Of a DNA stretch of 64,000 bases, positions 15,919-24,034 are shown in pieces. The notes below the pieces were generated by a model. That model ran no database searches, was not told the origin of the DNA, and saw only the letters and a list, made by a program, of their open reading frames with translations. Position 1 is the stretch's first letter. Every line of letters starts with the position of its first letter. Source of the DNA: JAGVPT01 sp963717445 (lineage in GTDB: Bacteria > Bacteroidota > Ignavibacteria > UBA10030 > UBA8401); assembly GCA_963717445.1 (NCBI GenBank), contig OY970334.1:2356001-2420000 (forward strand). Reading direction: 5' to 3'. A program made the position numbers and the translations under genes.

Positions 15919-17427
15919 TCAAGCGTGTGCTGCAGCCGTTTCTGAAGGGAGGGTGCGTCGTTCGGCCTTCAATCGACGCGCCTGAAGCGCTTGCTGGATG
16001 GAAAGATATGAGACAAATCCAAATCCAATCAGGAAGAGGAGTTGAAACGGCACTGCCGCAATTTCGAGATAATACAAAGACGAAATTACACCGAAGAGAC
16101 AATAAACCGCTAGCGCAATTTCTATCAGCACCGTCCAGTTAAATTTCATCGGGACATATTTTTTATCCAACCATGAGTCCCCTTTTTCCATAATGCTGTA
16201 CTTCGGCGTGCGCACAAAATCGCTTTTCCGTTTGAATAACCCCTCGATCACCGCTCTGCTGTTATTGACTGCAAAGCCCATGCTTCCCGCCATAAAAAGC
16301 GGAAAGAGAAAGAGCCTTCTCCGCCAATCCGGGTAAACGTCCTTTTGGGAATACATGTAAAACAGAAATGAGCCGATGAACGCAAAAACGAAAACTGACA
16401 TCACATCAAAATATGCATCATACCCGCCGCTATGTTTAATATACATCAGCGGAATGTTGAGGATGCCGGCGATGAGGATGAATGGAAACACGATGTTGTT
16501 GGTCAGGTGAAACGTAGAATGCCATTTGATTTTAAACGGCAGATCGGATTTCCACACTGCGGGGAGCATCTTCCGTGCAGTTTCAATCGCTCCCTTTGTC
16601 CAGCGGAATTGCTGTGTTTTCAGCGCGTTAATTTCGGACGGGAGTTCGGCCGGCGACGTAACATTTTTCAGAAATTTAAATTTCCACCCGCGCAGTTGTG
16701 CACGGTAGCTCAAGTCGAGATCTTCCGTCAAGGTATCCGAGTGCCAGTTCCCGGCGTCTTCGATACATGCTTTTCTCCACACACCGCCCGTGCCGTTAAA
16801 ATTGATGAAGAAGCCTGCCTTGTTGCGGATCGCTTGTTCGATCACAAAATGTCCGTCCAGCGCCATTGCTTGAGTCCGTGTCAGGAGCGAGTACTCGCTG
16901 TTCAAGTGTTCCCAGCGTGTTTGAACCATGCCAATTTTTTTGTCGGCATAAAAATATGGAAGAGTTTTAAGAAGAAACTCTTCCCGCGGAACAAAATCTG
17001 CGTCGAAAATGGCAATGAACTCGCCCGCGGCATTTTTAAGCCCATCCTTCAACGCGCCGGCTTTGAATCCGTTGCGTGAGCCGCGTCTAATATGGTGAAT
17101 ATTGTGCCCGCGCTCTTTCATTTCGTCGACGATGGCCTTCACAAGGGTCACTGTCTCATCTGTCGAATCGTCGAGGACTTGGATTTCTAATTTGTCGGCC
17201 GGGTACTTGATTGCGCAGGACGCTTCGATGAGGCGACGCACGACGTACATTTCGTTGAAAATAGGCAATTGAACGGTAACCGCCGGAAATTCCTTTAATG
17301 GCAGAATCTCCGCTTCTTCGATATCGCGACACTTGAAGTAGTGGTAGATCATCACAAACCCGTGCGACCCAAAGGCGAAGAGAATAAGAAGAGAAATAAA
17401 ATATGTTCCCAAAATTATATCATTCAT
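15919..17427 (-). CDS. Processive family 2 glycosyltransferase, membrane-bound
   Basis: 502 residues. An N-terminal membrane helix (about 4-28) leads to a cytosolic GT-A domain with DDSTD (86-90), DADF (142-145), TED (234-236) and QQFRW (272-276), the D,D,D,QxxRW pattern of processive beta-glycosyltransferases such as cellulose synthase or glucomannan synthase. Four or so membrane helices follow in the C-terminal part. The sugar donor cannot be read from the sequence. No BcsB- or OprD-like partner lies beside it, and its neighbours are an lptE gene upstream and a strong terminator downstream. Confidence 0.9.
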   Translation of the reverse strand: MNDIILGTYFISLLILFAFGSHGFVMIYHYFKCRDIEEAEILPLKEFPAVTVQLPIFNEMYVVRRLIEASCAIKYPADKLEIQVLDDSTDETVTLVKAIVDEMKERGHNIHHIRRGSRNGFKAGALKDGLKNAAGEFIAIFDADFVPREEFLLKTLPYFYADKKIGMVQTRWEHLNSEYSLLTRTQAMALDGHFVIEQAIRNKAGFFINFNGTGGVWRKACIEDAGNWHSDTLTEDLDLSYRAQLRGWKFKFLKNVTSPAELPSEINALKTQQFRWTKGAIETARKMLPAVWKSDLPFKIKWHSTFHLTNNIVFPFILIAGILNIPLMYIKHSGGYDAYFDVMSVFVFAFIGSFLFYMYSQKDVYPDWRRRLFLFPLFMAGSMGFAVNNSRAVIEGLFKRKSDFVRTPKYSIMEKGDSWLDKKYVPMKFNWTVLIEIALAVYCLFGVISSLYYLEIAAVPFQLLFLIGFGFVSYLSIQQALQARRLKAERRTLPSETAAAHA

Positions 17428-17474
17428 TGTTGTTGTTTTTTAAACCTCGTAGAATTGAGTTGTTCGATGTTCTG

Positions 17475-18011
17475 TTACCATCCCGAAACGGTTTCAATAA
17501 GGATGTCTTCTGTTACCTTGTTGACGGCCTGGGTGAGAGCAACCGTCCGCGTTTCGCTGCTGGTGTTATACTCTCCCCAATTTGAAAAATCTTTTTCCCA
17601 TACTTTTTTTCTTAACTTCAAGTCTTGGTATGTGACATGCACGTTGATTGTCACCCGCCGCGTCGTCACTTGCTCTCCCGGGGTAATGACCGAGGGAACA
17701 TCCTGGACTGAAATGATCGACCCTTCCAGAATTGAATCCGCCGTATTCCGTTCGGCAATCTGCAAACTGTTGTCGTTGACGAAGAGATTAATCAAGGTCG
17801 TGGTAAAACTCTCCTTAAGCCCCGGTTCGCCGAACCCGCTTTGGTCTTCAAACAGCGGAATTGCGATTGTTTTCAAGTGTTTCGGAACTGACGAACCCGA
17901 AAAAGAATAGACGCACCCGCATAGGAAAATTAAGAATGAAAAATTAAAAATTAAAAATAATGAAAGAACGGCGTTTCCGTATTTCATTACCTTCCATTTT
18001 GGCTTTTGCAT
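17475..18011 (-). CDS. lptE: LptE-like LPS assembly lipoprotein
   Basis: 178 residues. The signal ends in lipobox FLCGC, and the mature part starts VYSFSGSSVPKHLKTIAIPLFEDQSG, the LptE family pattern seen in Bacteroidota and Chlorobi. LptE plugs LptD, the outer-membrane LPS translocon. The ATG at 18011 lies 2 bp after the stop of the sigma-54 activator gene, so translation is probably coupled; an inner ATG at 17987 is possible but would shorten the signal n-region. Confidence 0.85.
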   Translation of the reverse strand: MQKPKWKVMKYGNAVLSLFLIFNFSFLIFLCGCVYSFSGSSVPKHLKTIAIPLFEDQSGFGEPGLKESFTTTLINLFVNDNSLQIAERNTADSILEGSIISVQDVPSVITPGEQVTTRRVTINVHVTYQDLKLRKKVWEKDFSNWGEYNTSSETRTVALTQAVNKVTEDILIETVSGW

Positions 18012-18013
18012 TG

Positions 18014-19198
18014 TTACTGTAATCCGTACTCTTTGATTTTTCTGTATAGCGTCCGTTCACTGATTTTCAGTGCCTGCGCGGCGAGCCGGCGGTTGCCTTC
18101 GTACTTCTGCAGCGAGCCGATAATCATCCGGCGTTCCATTTCTTCCAGTGAAATGTTATCTTCTCCGGCCGCTCGGGGGTGGACAATTGCCGTGTCGTGG
18201 ACCTCTGTCCCGGCAACGGTAACGGCATCACGCCGCACCAGCCCGTTTGATCCGCCGGCAGCGTTGACCAGCATGTTCTTCACATCGACAATGTCGGTTT
18301 TAAGGTCGACGAGCGCGCGGTAAATGAGTTCACGCTCGGGAAACTCGGCAGTCTTCGGAATGTAGACCGGTAGATTACGCTCATCGCCGTCGGTATGCGA
18401 GCCTTTCAGATACTTTCGGACATCGATATCGGTGAGGCGTTTTCCGTTTTCAATTACAAGCATGCTTTCAACAACGTTGCGAAGTTCGCGAACATTGCCC
18501 GGCCAATCGTACTGCGTCAACAGTTCCATCGCGTCGTCGGTAATTCCGAGAAACGTAATCGAATTTTTTGCTGCAAAATCATTTGCAAACTTATTAAAGA
18601 AGAGAGGAATATCTTCTCTTCTGTCTCTCAAGGGCGGGATTCGGATGTTCACCGACCTCAGCCTGTAAAAAAGGTCGGGGCGAAAACGCTTGTTGTAAAC
18701 CTCGCGTTCCAGGTCCTTGTTCGTTGCGGCGATAACGCGGACATCAGCTCGCTTTGCCGTCGGAGAGCCGACACGCATAAATTCTCCGTTCTCGAGAATG
18801 CGGAGGAACTTTACTTGCGTCGCAAGGGGCAATTCCCCGATTTCATCGAGAAAAATCGTTCCGCCGTCTGCAATTTCAAAATACCCCTTGCGAGAATCGC
18901 TCGCCCCCGTGAACGATCCCTTTTCGTGCCCGAACAATTCGCTTTCAATGATTCCCTCGGGTATCGCACCGCAGTTGACAGTAACGATCGGCTTATGTGC
19001 GCGTTTGCTTGCCGCGTGAATTGCCTGTCCCACGACTTCTTTTCCAACACCACTTTCACCGGTGATGAGGACAGTGATGTCTGTCGGTGCAACTTGCTGG
19101 ATGACCTCCACGATTTCCTGGATTTCCAGCGAATTGCCGATGATGTTGTGTTCCTCCTGAAACGATGATCTCTCCACGCTTTCGTCTCCGTCTCTCAC
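18014..19198 (-). CDS. Sigma-54 interacting transcriptional activator (AAA+, Fis-type HTH)
   Basis: A bacterial enhancer-binding protein without an N-terminal sensor domain, like PspF. The AAA+ core has Walker A GESGVGKE, the sigma-54 contact loop GSFTGA, Walker B GGTIFLDEIGEL and the sensor/arginine-finger block RFRPDLFYRL. After a 60-residue linker the C-terminus is a Fis-like HTH, GNRRLAAQALKISERTLYRKI. The start used is GTG at 19198, one base after the SPOR gene stop; a TTG at 19225 would overlap that gene by 26 bp. It indicates that the organism uses RpoN. Targets are unknown; coupling to lptE suggests an envelope link (inference). Confidence 0.93.
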   Translation of the reverse strand: MRDGDESVERSSFQEEHNIIGNSLEIQEIVEVIQQVAPTDITVLITGESGVGKEVVGQAIHAASKRAHKPIVTVNCGAIPEGIIESELFGHEKGSFTGASDSRKGYFEIADGGTIFLDEIGELPLATQVKFLRILENGEFMRVGSPTAKRADVRVIAATNKDLEREVYNKRFRPDLFYRLRSVNIRIPPLRDRREDIPLFFNKFANDFAAKNSITFLGITDDAMELLTQYDWPGNVRELRNVVESMLVIENGKRLTDIDVRKYLKGSHTDGDERNLPVYIPKTAEFPERELIYRALVDLKTDIVDVKNMLVNAAGGSNGLVRRDAVTVAGTEVHDTAIVHPRAAGEDNISLEEMERRMIIGSLQKYEGNRRLAAQALKISERTLYRKIKEYGLQ

Positions 19199-19199
19199 G

Positions 19200-19994
19200 T
19201 TATCTCGCGACAATAATTGATTCAATGTTGTATTTTAACTTCAATTCTGCTATAAAATCACGGGCGTCCTGTTCACTGGAAAAGTCTTCGATGGAAACGA
19301 CATACAAAGTTCTGCCGCCGCTTTCCTTTGCCGTGATAATTGCTTGTCTGTTGATTGTTGAAAAAAAGTCGACCTGTTTTTGTGCTTTTCTTTTCGTTGA
19401 ATACGCTCCCGCCTGCACCGCAAACTTGTGAACAGGGGCAACGGTCATCGTTGAATCGGGTGTTTCCGTTACGGCAGGTTCGTTGCCGGGCGGCTGTTCT
19501 GCCAGCTTTTGTCCGGCGGTATCCACCGGTTTCGCCGCGACCGGCTGTTCTTGTTGAGCCATGGCGGGCTGTTGTTCTTTTGCTGTACCGACAACGTACA
19601 ACGAGTTTGGATATTGCTGTTTCAGCTGCTCGAATTTTTGGTCGGCAGTTTTGTAAAGTCCGATGGAGTAATAATACTGGTACACCTTGTAGAGCGCATC
19701 ATCCGCCCATTCATTTTGCGGAAATTGGTCAACGATCGCTTGAAATTTTCTTACTGCGGTCTCGCCATCCGTCGTAAGAATTGCATCGAGATAGGCAACC
19801 CCCCCATCGCTCGGATATTGCTTTTCGAGGCTGGGCAATTCTACGCGAACCCGCTCTGCCTGACCGCTGTAAATAAAATCCAATCGCTTTCGTACTTCAG
19901 CTTCCGGCATTTGTGCTAAAACAACTGCGGCGCTGAGAAAATGGAGCAGGAGCGAGAGATACGCCCCCCTAAAATTCATCAGTGATAGGTTCAT
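19200..19994 (-). CDS. Secreted SPOR-domain protein with TPR-like region
   Basis: About 264 residues. The signal peptide is LSLLLHFLSAAVVLAQ. Residues 20-135 hold TPR/YbgF-like repeats (FIYSGQAERVRVELPSLEKQYP, DQFPQNEWADDALYKVYQYYY). A Pro/Gln-rich linker follows, and the C-terminal 75 residues form a SPOR domain (FAVQAGAYSTKRKAQKQVDFF ... YVVSIEDFSSEQDARDFI). SPOR domains bind denuded glycan strands at division sites, so a septal or envelope role is expected. The ATG at 19994 gives the shortest complete signal; a TTG at 20012 would overlap miaB. Confidence 0.85.
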   Translation of the reverse strand: MNLSLMNFRGAYLSLLLHFLSAAVVLAQMPEAEVRKRLDFIYSGQAERVRVELPSLEKQYPSDGGVAYLDAILTTDGETAVRKFQAIVDQFPQNEWADDALYKVYQYYYSIGLYKTADQKFEQLKQQYPNSLYVVGTAKEQQPAMAQQEQPVAAKPVDTAGQKLAEQPPGNEPAVTETPDSTMTVAPVHKFAVQAGAYSTKRKAQKQVDFFSTINRQAIITAKESGGRTLYVVSIEDFSSEQDARDFIAELKLKYNIESIIVAR

Positions 19995-20008
19995 AAAATA
20001 CCGTGATG

Positions 20009-21358
20009 TCAACTGTTGACCGCGATGCGGTAATTGTTCATACGTTCCAGATCTTTACTTATTGCTCCAAACAACGTTGCCGAATTGCACCGGTCGATTT
20101 TGATTTTGACGATCTCGCCGATGCAAGAGCCGTCTTTCGGGAACACCGTTACTTTGTTGGTATCCGTTCGCCCCATCCATTCATCTCCGGATTTTGCACT
20201 TTCCCGTTCAACAAGAATCTCAACCGTGGTTCCGACAAGCCGCCGGTTTTTCTCGAGGGAAATATTTTGCTGGAGCTCTATGATTTCATTCAATCGGTCT
20301 ACTTTCACCTCATCGGCGACATCATCATCCATCTCCCACGCTTTGGTGTGTTCTCGCGGAGAATACTTGAACGTGAATGCTCCGTCGTAGCCGATTTCTC
20401 GAATAACTTCGAGGGTCTGTTTGTGGTCGTTTTCGGTTTCCGTCGGAAAGCCGGCAATAATGTCGGTGGAAAGTGTCGCACCGGGAATAGCAGACCGTAT
20501 CTTATCGACGAGGTTGAAATATTGTTCAACAGTATATGTCCTGTTCATTAGTTGCAGTATTCGGTTCGATCCTGATTGGATCGGCAAATGAATTGAGTTG
20601 CAGGTATTTTCATTTTCAGCTATTGCGCCGATCAGCTTCTCCGACATATCCTGAGGATGGGGCGTCATGAATCGGATGCGAATCGACCGGTCTACCTCAC
20701 TGACGCGACGAATCAAGTCTGCAAAATCAAATTCTCCATCATGGTACGAATTTACGTTTTGCCCAAGCAGTGTAATTTCTTTGAACCCGCGTTCGCTCAA
20801 TCGTTCGACTTCCTCAACGATGCTCTGCAGTTTTCGGCTTCGCTCCCTGCCGCGAGTGAACGGAACGACACAGAACGTGCAAAATTTATCACAGCCACGC
20901 ATGACGGAAATCCACGCATTGATTCCCTCTGTTCGTAGTGGCATGATGTCGTCGTAATTTTCGACGCGGGAAAGTTTTACCGCAATTCCTCGTTGACCGT
21001 TGAAAGCATTTTCTACCAACTCGGGCAATCTTCGATATTCATCAGGCCCGACAACCATATCGACAACACTGGTTTTGTCAATCAACTCGGTCCGTAATCG
21101 CTCCGCCATGCACCCCAGAACGCCTATGAGGACGCTTGGGTTCTTACGCTTGTAGTTCTTAAGAGTGCTGATACGCTGGTGCACTCTCTGTTCAGCGTTA
21201 TCCCGAACGCTGCATGTGTTGACAAAAATAATATCTGCCTCCCCCGGATTCTGGGTTATTCCAAACCCCGTATCGTTCATAATGCTAAGGACGACTTCGG
21301 AGTCGGCCACATTCATCTGGCAGCCGTATGTCTCAATGTAGACCTGTTTCTTCCGCAT
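20009..21358 (-). CDS. miaB: tRNA-2-methylthio-N6-dimethylallyladenosine synthase
   Basis: Radical SAM methylthiotransferase acting on i6A37 of tRNAs. It begins KQVYIETYGCQMNVADSE with the first Fe-S cysteine; the UPF0004 domain includes VNTCSVRDNAEQRV and LGCMAERL. The radical SAM motif is CDKFCTFC, and a TRAM domain closes the protein (VEILVERESAKSGDEWMGRT). The ATG at 21358 is chosen because the family begins there; in-frame codons up to 21424 add nothing conserved. Confidence 0.95.
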   Translation of the reverse strand: MRKKQVYIETYGCQMNVADSEVVLSIMNDTGFGITQNPGEADIIFVNTCSVRDNAEQRVHQRISTLKNYKRKNPSVLIGVLGCMAERLRTELIDKTSVVDMVVGPDEYRRLPELVENAFNGQRGIAVKLSRVENYDDIMPLRTEGINAWISVMRGCDKFCTFCVVPFTRGRERSRKLQSIVEEVERLSERGFKEITLLGQNVNSYHDGEFDFADLIRRVSEVDRSIRIRFMTPHPQDMSEKLIGAIAENENTCNSIHLPIQSGSNRILQLMNRTYTVEQYFNLVDKIRSAIPGATLSTDIIAGFPTETENDHKQTLEVIREIGYDGAFTFKYSPREHTKAWEMDDDVADEVKVDRLNEIIELQQNISLEKNRRLVGTTVEILVERESAKSGDEWMGRTDTNKVTVFPKDGSCIGEIVKIKIDRCNSATLFGAISKDLERMNNYRIAVNS

Positions 21359-21478
21359 AGATTCAATTTTTCTGCACCAAATATATCCATTACCTGACAG
21401 ATAGTCAACGGATTCAAAGTTCATTAATGAAAATTAATAAAAATCACTGATTTTTCGCCGAATTTCATTGAATTTCCC

Positions 21479-21505
21479 TTGACAATTCGTCACACATTTT
21501 ATGCG
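21479..21505 (+). promoter_or_regulatory. Weak candidate promoter upstream of pta
   Basis: A perfect TTGACA (21479-21484) is followed after 15 bp by TATGCG (21500-21505). The -10 is poor, so this is tentative; it lies about 97 bp before the pta start in the miaB/pta divergent gap. Confidence 0.3.
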
Positions 21506-21601
21506 TCCATTGAATCTGAACAAATGTTCACCTATATTTAAAAATCAAGGGCGAACAAAGCATTCGCATTAATTACCATCTTATCATTTTAAATCATTCC
21601 A

Positions 21602-22594
21602 ATGACAATGAACCCTAAAAACTTCATTTCTGATATCCACCAAAAAGCAAAACAGTTACATAAAACGATTGTTCTACCCGATGCACTCGACCCACGGGCT
21701 ATTAAAGCGGCTAGAATTATCGCAGATAAAGACCTTGCCGTGCCGATTCTCATCGGTGATGAAGGGCAAATACGGTCGAAGGCTAAGTCCGAGAATGTGC
21801 CATTACAAGGCGTACGGGTCGTCGACCCGATGAGATCGGACAGGCTTTCGGATTTCTCTCACATGTATTTCAATTTACGGAAGGAAAAAGGGATTCAATT
21901 TACGGAAGCACAAGAAGCGATGAAGAAGTCGCTTTTTTTTGGCGCGATGATGGTCAGGGAAGGAGGAGCTGATGGCAGTGTCGCAGGATCGTTTTCAACG
22001 ACGGGCGATGTGTTGAGGGCCGGGTTGCAGATCATCGGTGTTCAAGAGGGAATCAGCGTGGTGTCGAGTTTTTTTGTGATGGTGTTTCCGTTCCACATTT
22101 ACACCTTTGCCGATTGTGCCGTTGTCCCGGACCCGACAGCGGAGCAGCTTGCCGATATCGCGATCACGACCGCCGACAACCACCGGAAACTGACTGGAGA
22201 GGAGCCGCGTGTTGCGATGTTATCATTCTCCACAAAGGGGAGCGCGTCGCATCCACTGGTTGAAAAAGTACAGCGCGCAACAGCACTGGCGAAAAAGAAA
22301 AATCAGAGTTTGAAATTAGACGGCGAACTTCAACTTGATGCGGCTATTGTTGCCTCGGTGGCGAAACAAAAAGCACCGAAGAGCGAAATCGCAGGGAATG
22401 CAAACGTTCTTGTCTTTCCCGACCTGAATGCGGGTAATATCGGTTACAAACTTGCTCAACGTCTTGGTGGTGCCGAAGCCGTTGGTCCAATCGTGCAAGG
22501 ATTGAAGCGCCCGGCGTTCGACCTTTCGCGCGGATGCAGTGTCGACAATATTGTAAACGTTGTGGCAATTAATGCCGTGATGGGAGCGGTGTAA
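21602..22594 (+). CDS. pta: Phosphate acetyltransferase
   Basis: Interconverts acetyl-CoA and acetyl phosphate. At 330 residues it is the short form, without the DRTGG/BioD-like N-terminal domain. Conserved blocks: KTIVLPDALDPRAIKAA, GGADGSVAGSFSTTGDVLRAGLQIIG, SMLSF-type AMLSFSTKGSA and the C-terminal GPIVQGLKRPAFDLSRGCSVDNIV. No ackA lies next to it, so acetate kinase must be elsewhere if present. It is followed by a strong hairpin shared with the convergent gene. Confidence 0.95.
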   Translation: MTMNPKNFISDIHQKAKQLHKTIVLPDALDPRAIKAARIIADKDLAVPILIGDEGQIRSKAKSENVPLQGVRVVDPMRSDRLSDFSHMYFNLRKEKGIQFTEAQEAMKKSLFFGAMMVREGGADGSVAGSFSTTGDVLRAGLQIIGVQEGISVVSSFFVMVFPFHIYTFADCAVVPDPTAEQLADIAITTADNHRKLTGEEPRVAMLSFSTKGSASHPLVEKVQRATALAKKKNQSLKLDGELQLDAAIVASVAKQKAPKSEIAGNANVLVFPDLNAGNIGYKLAQRLGGAEAVGPIVQGLKRPAFDLSRGCSVDNIVNVVAINAVMGAV

Positions 22595-22597
22595 AAA

Positions 22598-22634
22598 AGT
22601 GTGCGACTTATACATTGCGTATAAGTCGCACACT
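22598..22634. terminator. Bidirectional terminator between pta and the DUF2911 gene
   Basis: A perfect 16 bp stem, AGTGTGCGACTTATAC with loop ATTGC. On the minus strand it runs into a T6 tract, and on the plus strand into GTCGTTTTATC. Confidence 0.85.
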
Positions 22635-22640
22635 GTCGTT

Positions 22641-23489
22641 TTATCTTTTCTTCCACTGCGTGAGCAGGTCTTCTATTTCACTCGGATCGAACCGTGGGTT
22701 CGCAGCCTTTCCTACCGTTATAGCCTTCTCTGCAACAGAGATTGCGTCGTCGACCTTGCCGCTTTGAGCGAGAAGCTCCGCCTTCATACGGAGGTTCGAG
22801 GCATTTTCGTTGATGGCGATAGATTGGTTAACAGCTTCCATTCCTTTGTCCCAATTTGTTTTTGAATTGAGGCAAAAGAGTGCATAGTTGTTATACTGCT
22901 GCCACGACATCGAAAAAGCGGCTTTGTTCGCCTTTGCGAGAATTGCTTCGGTGTTGACTTCTATCGGAACCGGAAGTGCAATTTTTTCCCATCGAAGAAC
23001 AAGCGTTGCCGAGCTTGCCGTCAAATTGCTGAAGCTGTATGAAAGCCATTCTTCATTCCACACCATTTCCGGTTTAATGGAACACCTCAACACGTCTTTG
23101 GTAGAATCGTACCTGAAAGCCCCCCACTGCGGTTGAGTGTTGAAAATCACGGTCCAGTCCCCCTCTGTGGGAATTACGAAAAAGCTGTACGAGCCTGCTT
23201 TGACCTGAGTCCCCGCGATAGTGACATCATCGCTGAAGCTCACCATTGTTGCTTCGTTGGCCCCTGCCCGCCATACCTTGTTGTACGGAACAAGGCCTCC
23301 CCAAATTTTTCTTCCTTTGACCCCGGGACGATGGTAGGTAACGGTGATGTCCGTTACCCCCACAGTCTGTGAAACCGTAGCGGCTGGACTAATTTGGAAC
23401 ATTTTCTGCTGTGCGTCGGCAACGCTGAAGGTAAGAAAAATTGCTGCCGCAATAACGATTGCATGGATTTTTCTGACAGCTGTTTCCAT
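22641..23489 (-). CDS. Secreted DUF2911 domain protein
   Basis: Signal peptide near AIFLTFSVADAQ. The DUF2911 domain runs from SPAATVSQTVGVTDITVTYHR through GRKIWGGLVPYNKVWRAGANEAT to LVLRWEKIALPVPIEV, followed by a TPR-like helical tail (NKTNWDKGMEAVNQSIAINENA). The family is widespread in Bacteroidota and has no settled function. The ATG at 23489 is preceded by a clear AAGGAG Shine-Dalgarno, which decides it against the upstream in-frame 23549. It overlaps nothing and ends in the shared terminator. Confidence 0.9.
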   Translation of the reverse strand: METAVRKIHAIVIAAAIFLTFSVADAQQKMFQISPAATVSQTVGVTDITVTYHRPGVKGRKIWGGLVPYNKVWRAGANEATMVSFSDDVTIAGTQVKAGSYSFFVIPTEGDWTVIFNTQPQWGAFRYDSTKDVLRCSIKPEMVWNEEWLSYSFSNLTASSATLVLRWEKIALPVPIEVNTEAILAKANKAAFSMSWQQYNNYALFCLNSKTNWDKGMEAVNQSIAINENASNLRMKAELLAQSGKVDDAISVAEKAITVGKAANPRFDPSEIEDLLTQWKKR

Positions 23490-23552
23490 AGATGATCTCC
23501 TTAATAAATGTGATTGGTTGATTGAAGGAATTATCGCAACGGAATACAAAAC

Positions 23553-23927
23553 TTATTGAACGCCCTTCCACACACTCCAGGCCAACCATAGCCAGCCGAT
23601 CAAGAAAGAGAGTCCGCCCAATGGCGTAACAGCGCCGAGCCATTTTATGCCGCTGAGTGCAAGGACGTAGAGACTTCCGGAGAATAGAACAATACCGGCG
23701 ATAAACCACCAGCCGGAAATTACTGCGCCGGCGATGTTCCACGAATGCAATGCCCAGGCGACAATGAATAACGCAATCGCGTGGTACATTTGATACCGCA
23801 CACCGACTTCAAAAATTTGCAACATCTCTGGAGAAAGCCTTTGCTTCAAAGCATGTGCGCCAAATGCTCCGAAGGCTACACCAAGAAAGGAAAAAACGCA
23901 GCCGAAGAGGAAAAAAATCTTTGTCAT
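23553..23927 (-). CDS. DUF423 family inner-membrane protein
   Basis: 124 residues with four hydrophobic helices. The family signature GVAFGAFGAHALKQRLSPEML sits at the N-terminus, and RYQMYHAIALFIVA and VTPLGGLSFLIGWLWLA follow. Known as YgdD/YwdK-type proteins of unknown function. It is 63 bp upstream of the DUF2911 gene on the same strand. Confidence 0.92.
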   Translation of the reverse strand: MTKIFFLFGCVFSFLGVAFGAFGAHALKQRLSPEMLQIFEVGVRYQMYHAIALFIVAWALHSWNIAGAVISGWWFIAGIVLFSGSLYVLALSGIKWLGAVTPLGGLSFLIGWLWLAWSVWKGVQ

Positions 23928-24034
23928 AGACGGTCGATAAGAGTCAGTAAACAGAAATCAATCTCAGTAATAGGTCTTAAGTTCTGAGGCGAATGAAGTT
24001 ATGTTTTGTTTCAACTCGCCATTATCCACTTTTT

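Noticed and set aside
16432..17079. Long frame antisense to the GT2 gene
   Set aside because: The minus strand encodes a complete glycosyltransferase with D,D,D,QxxRW motifs; the plus frame is its shadow.
18395..19168. 257-codon frame antisense to the sigma-54 activator
   Set aside because: Shadow of the conserved AAA+ domain; no protein-like motifs.
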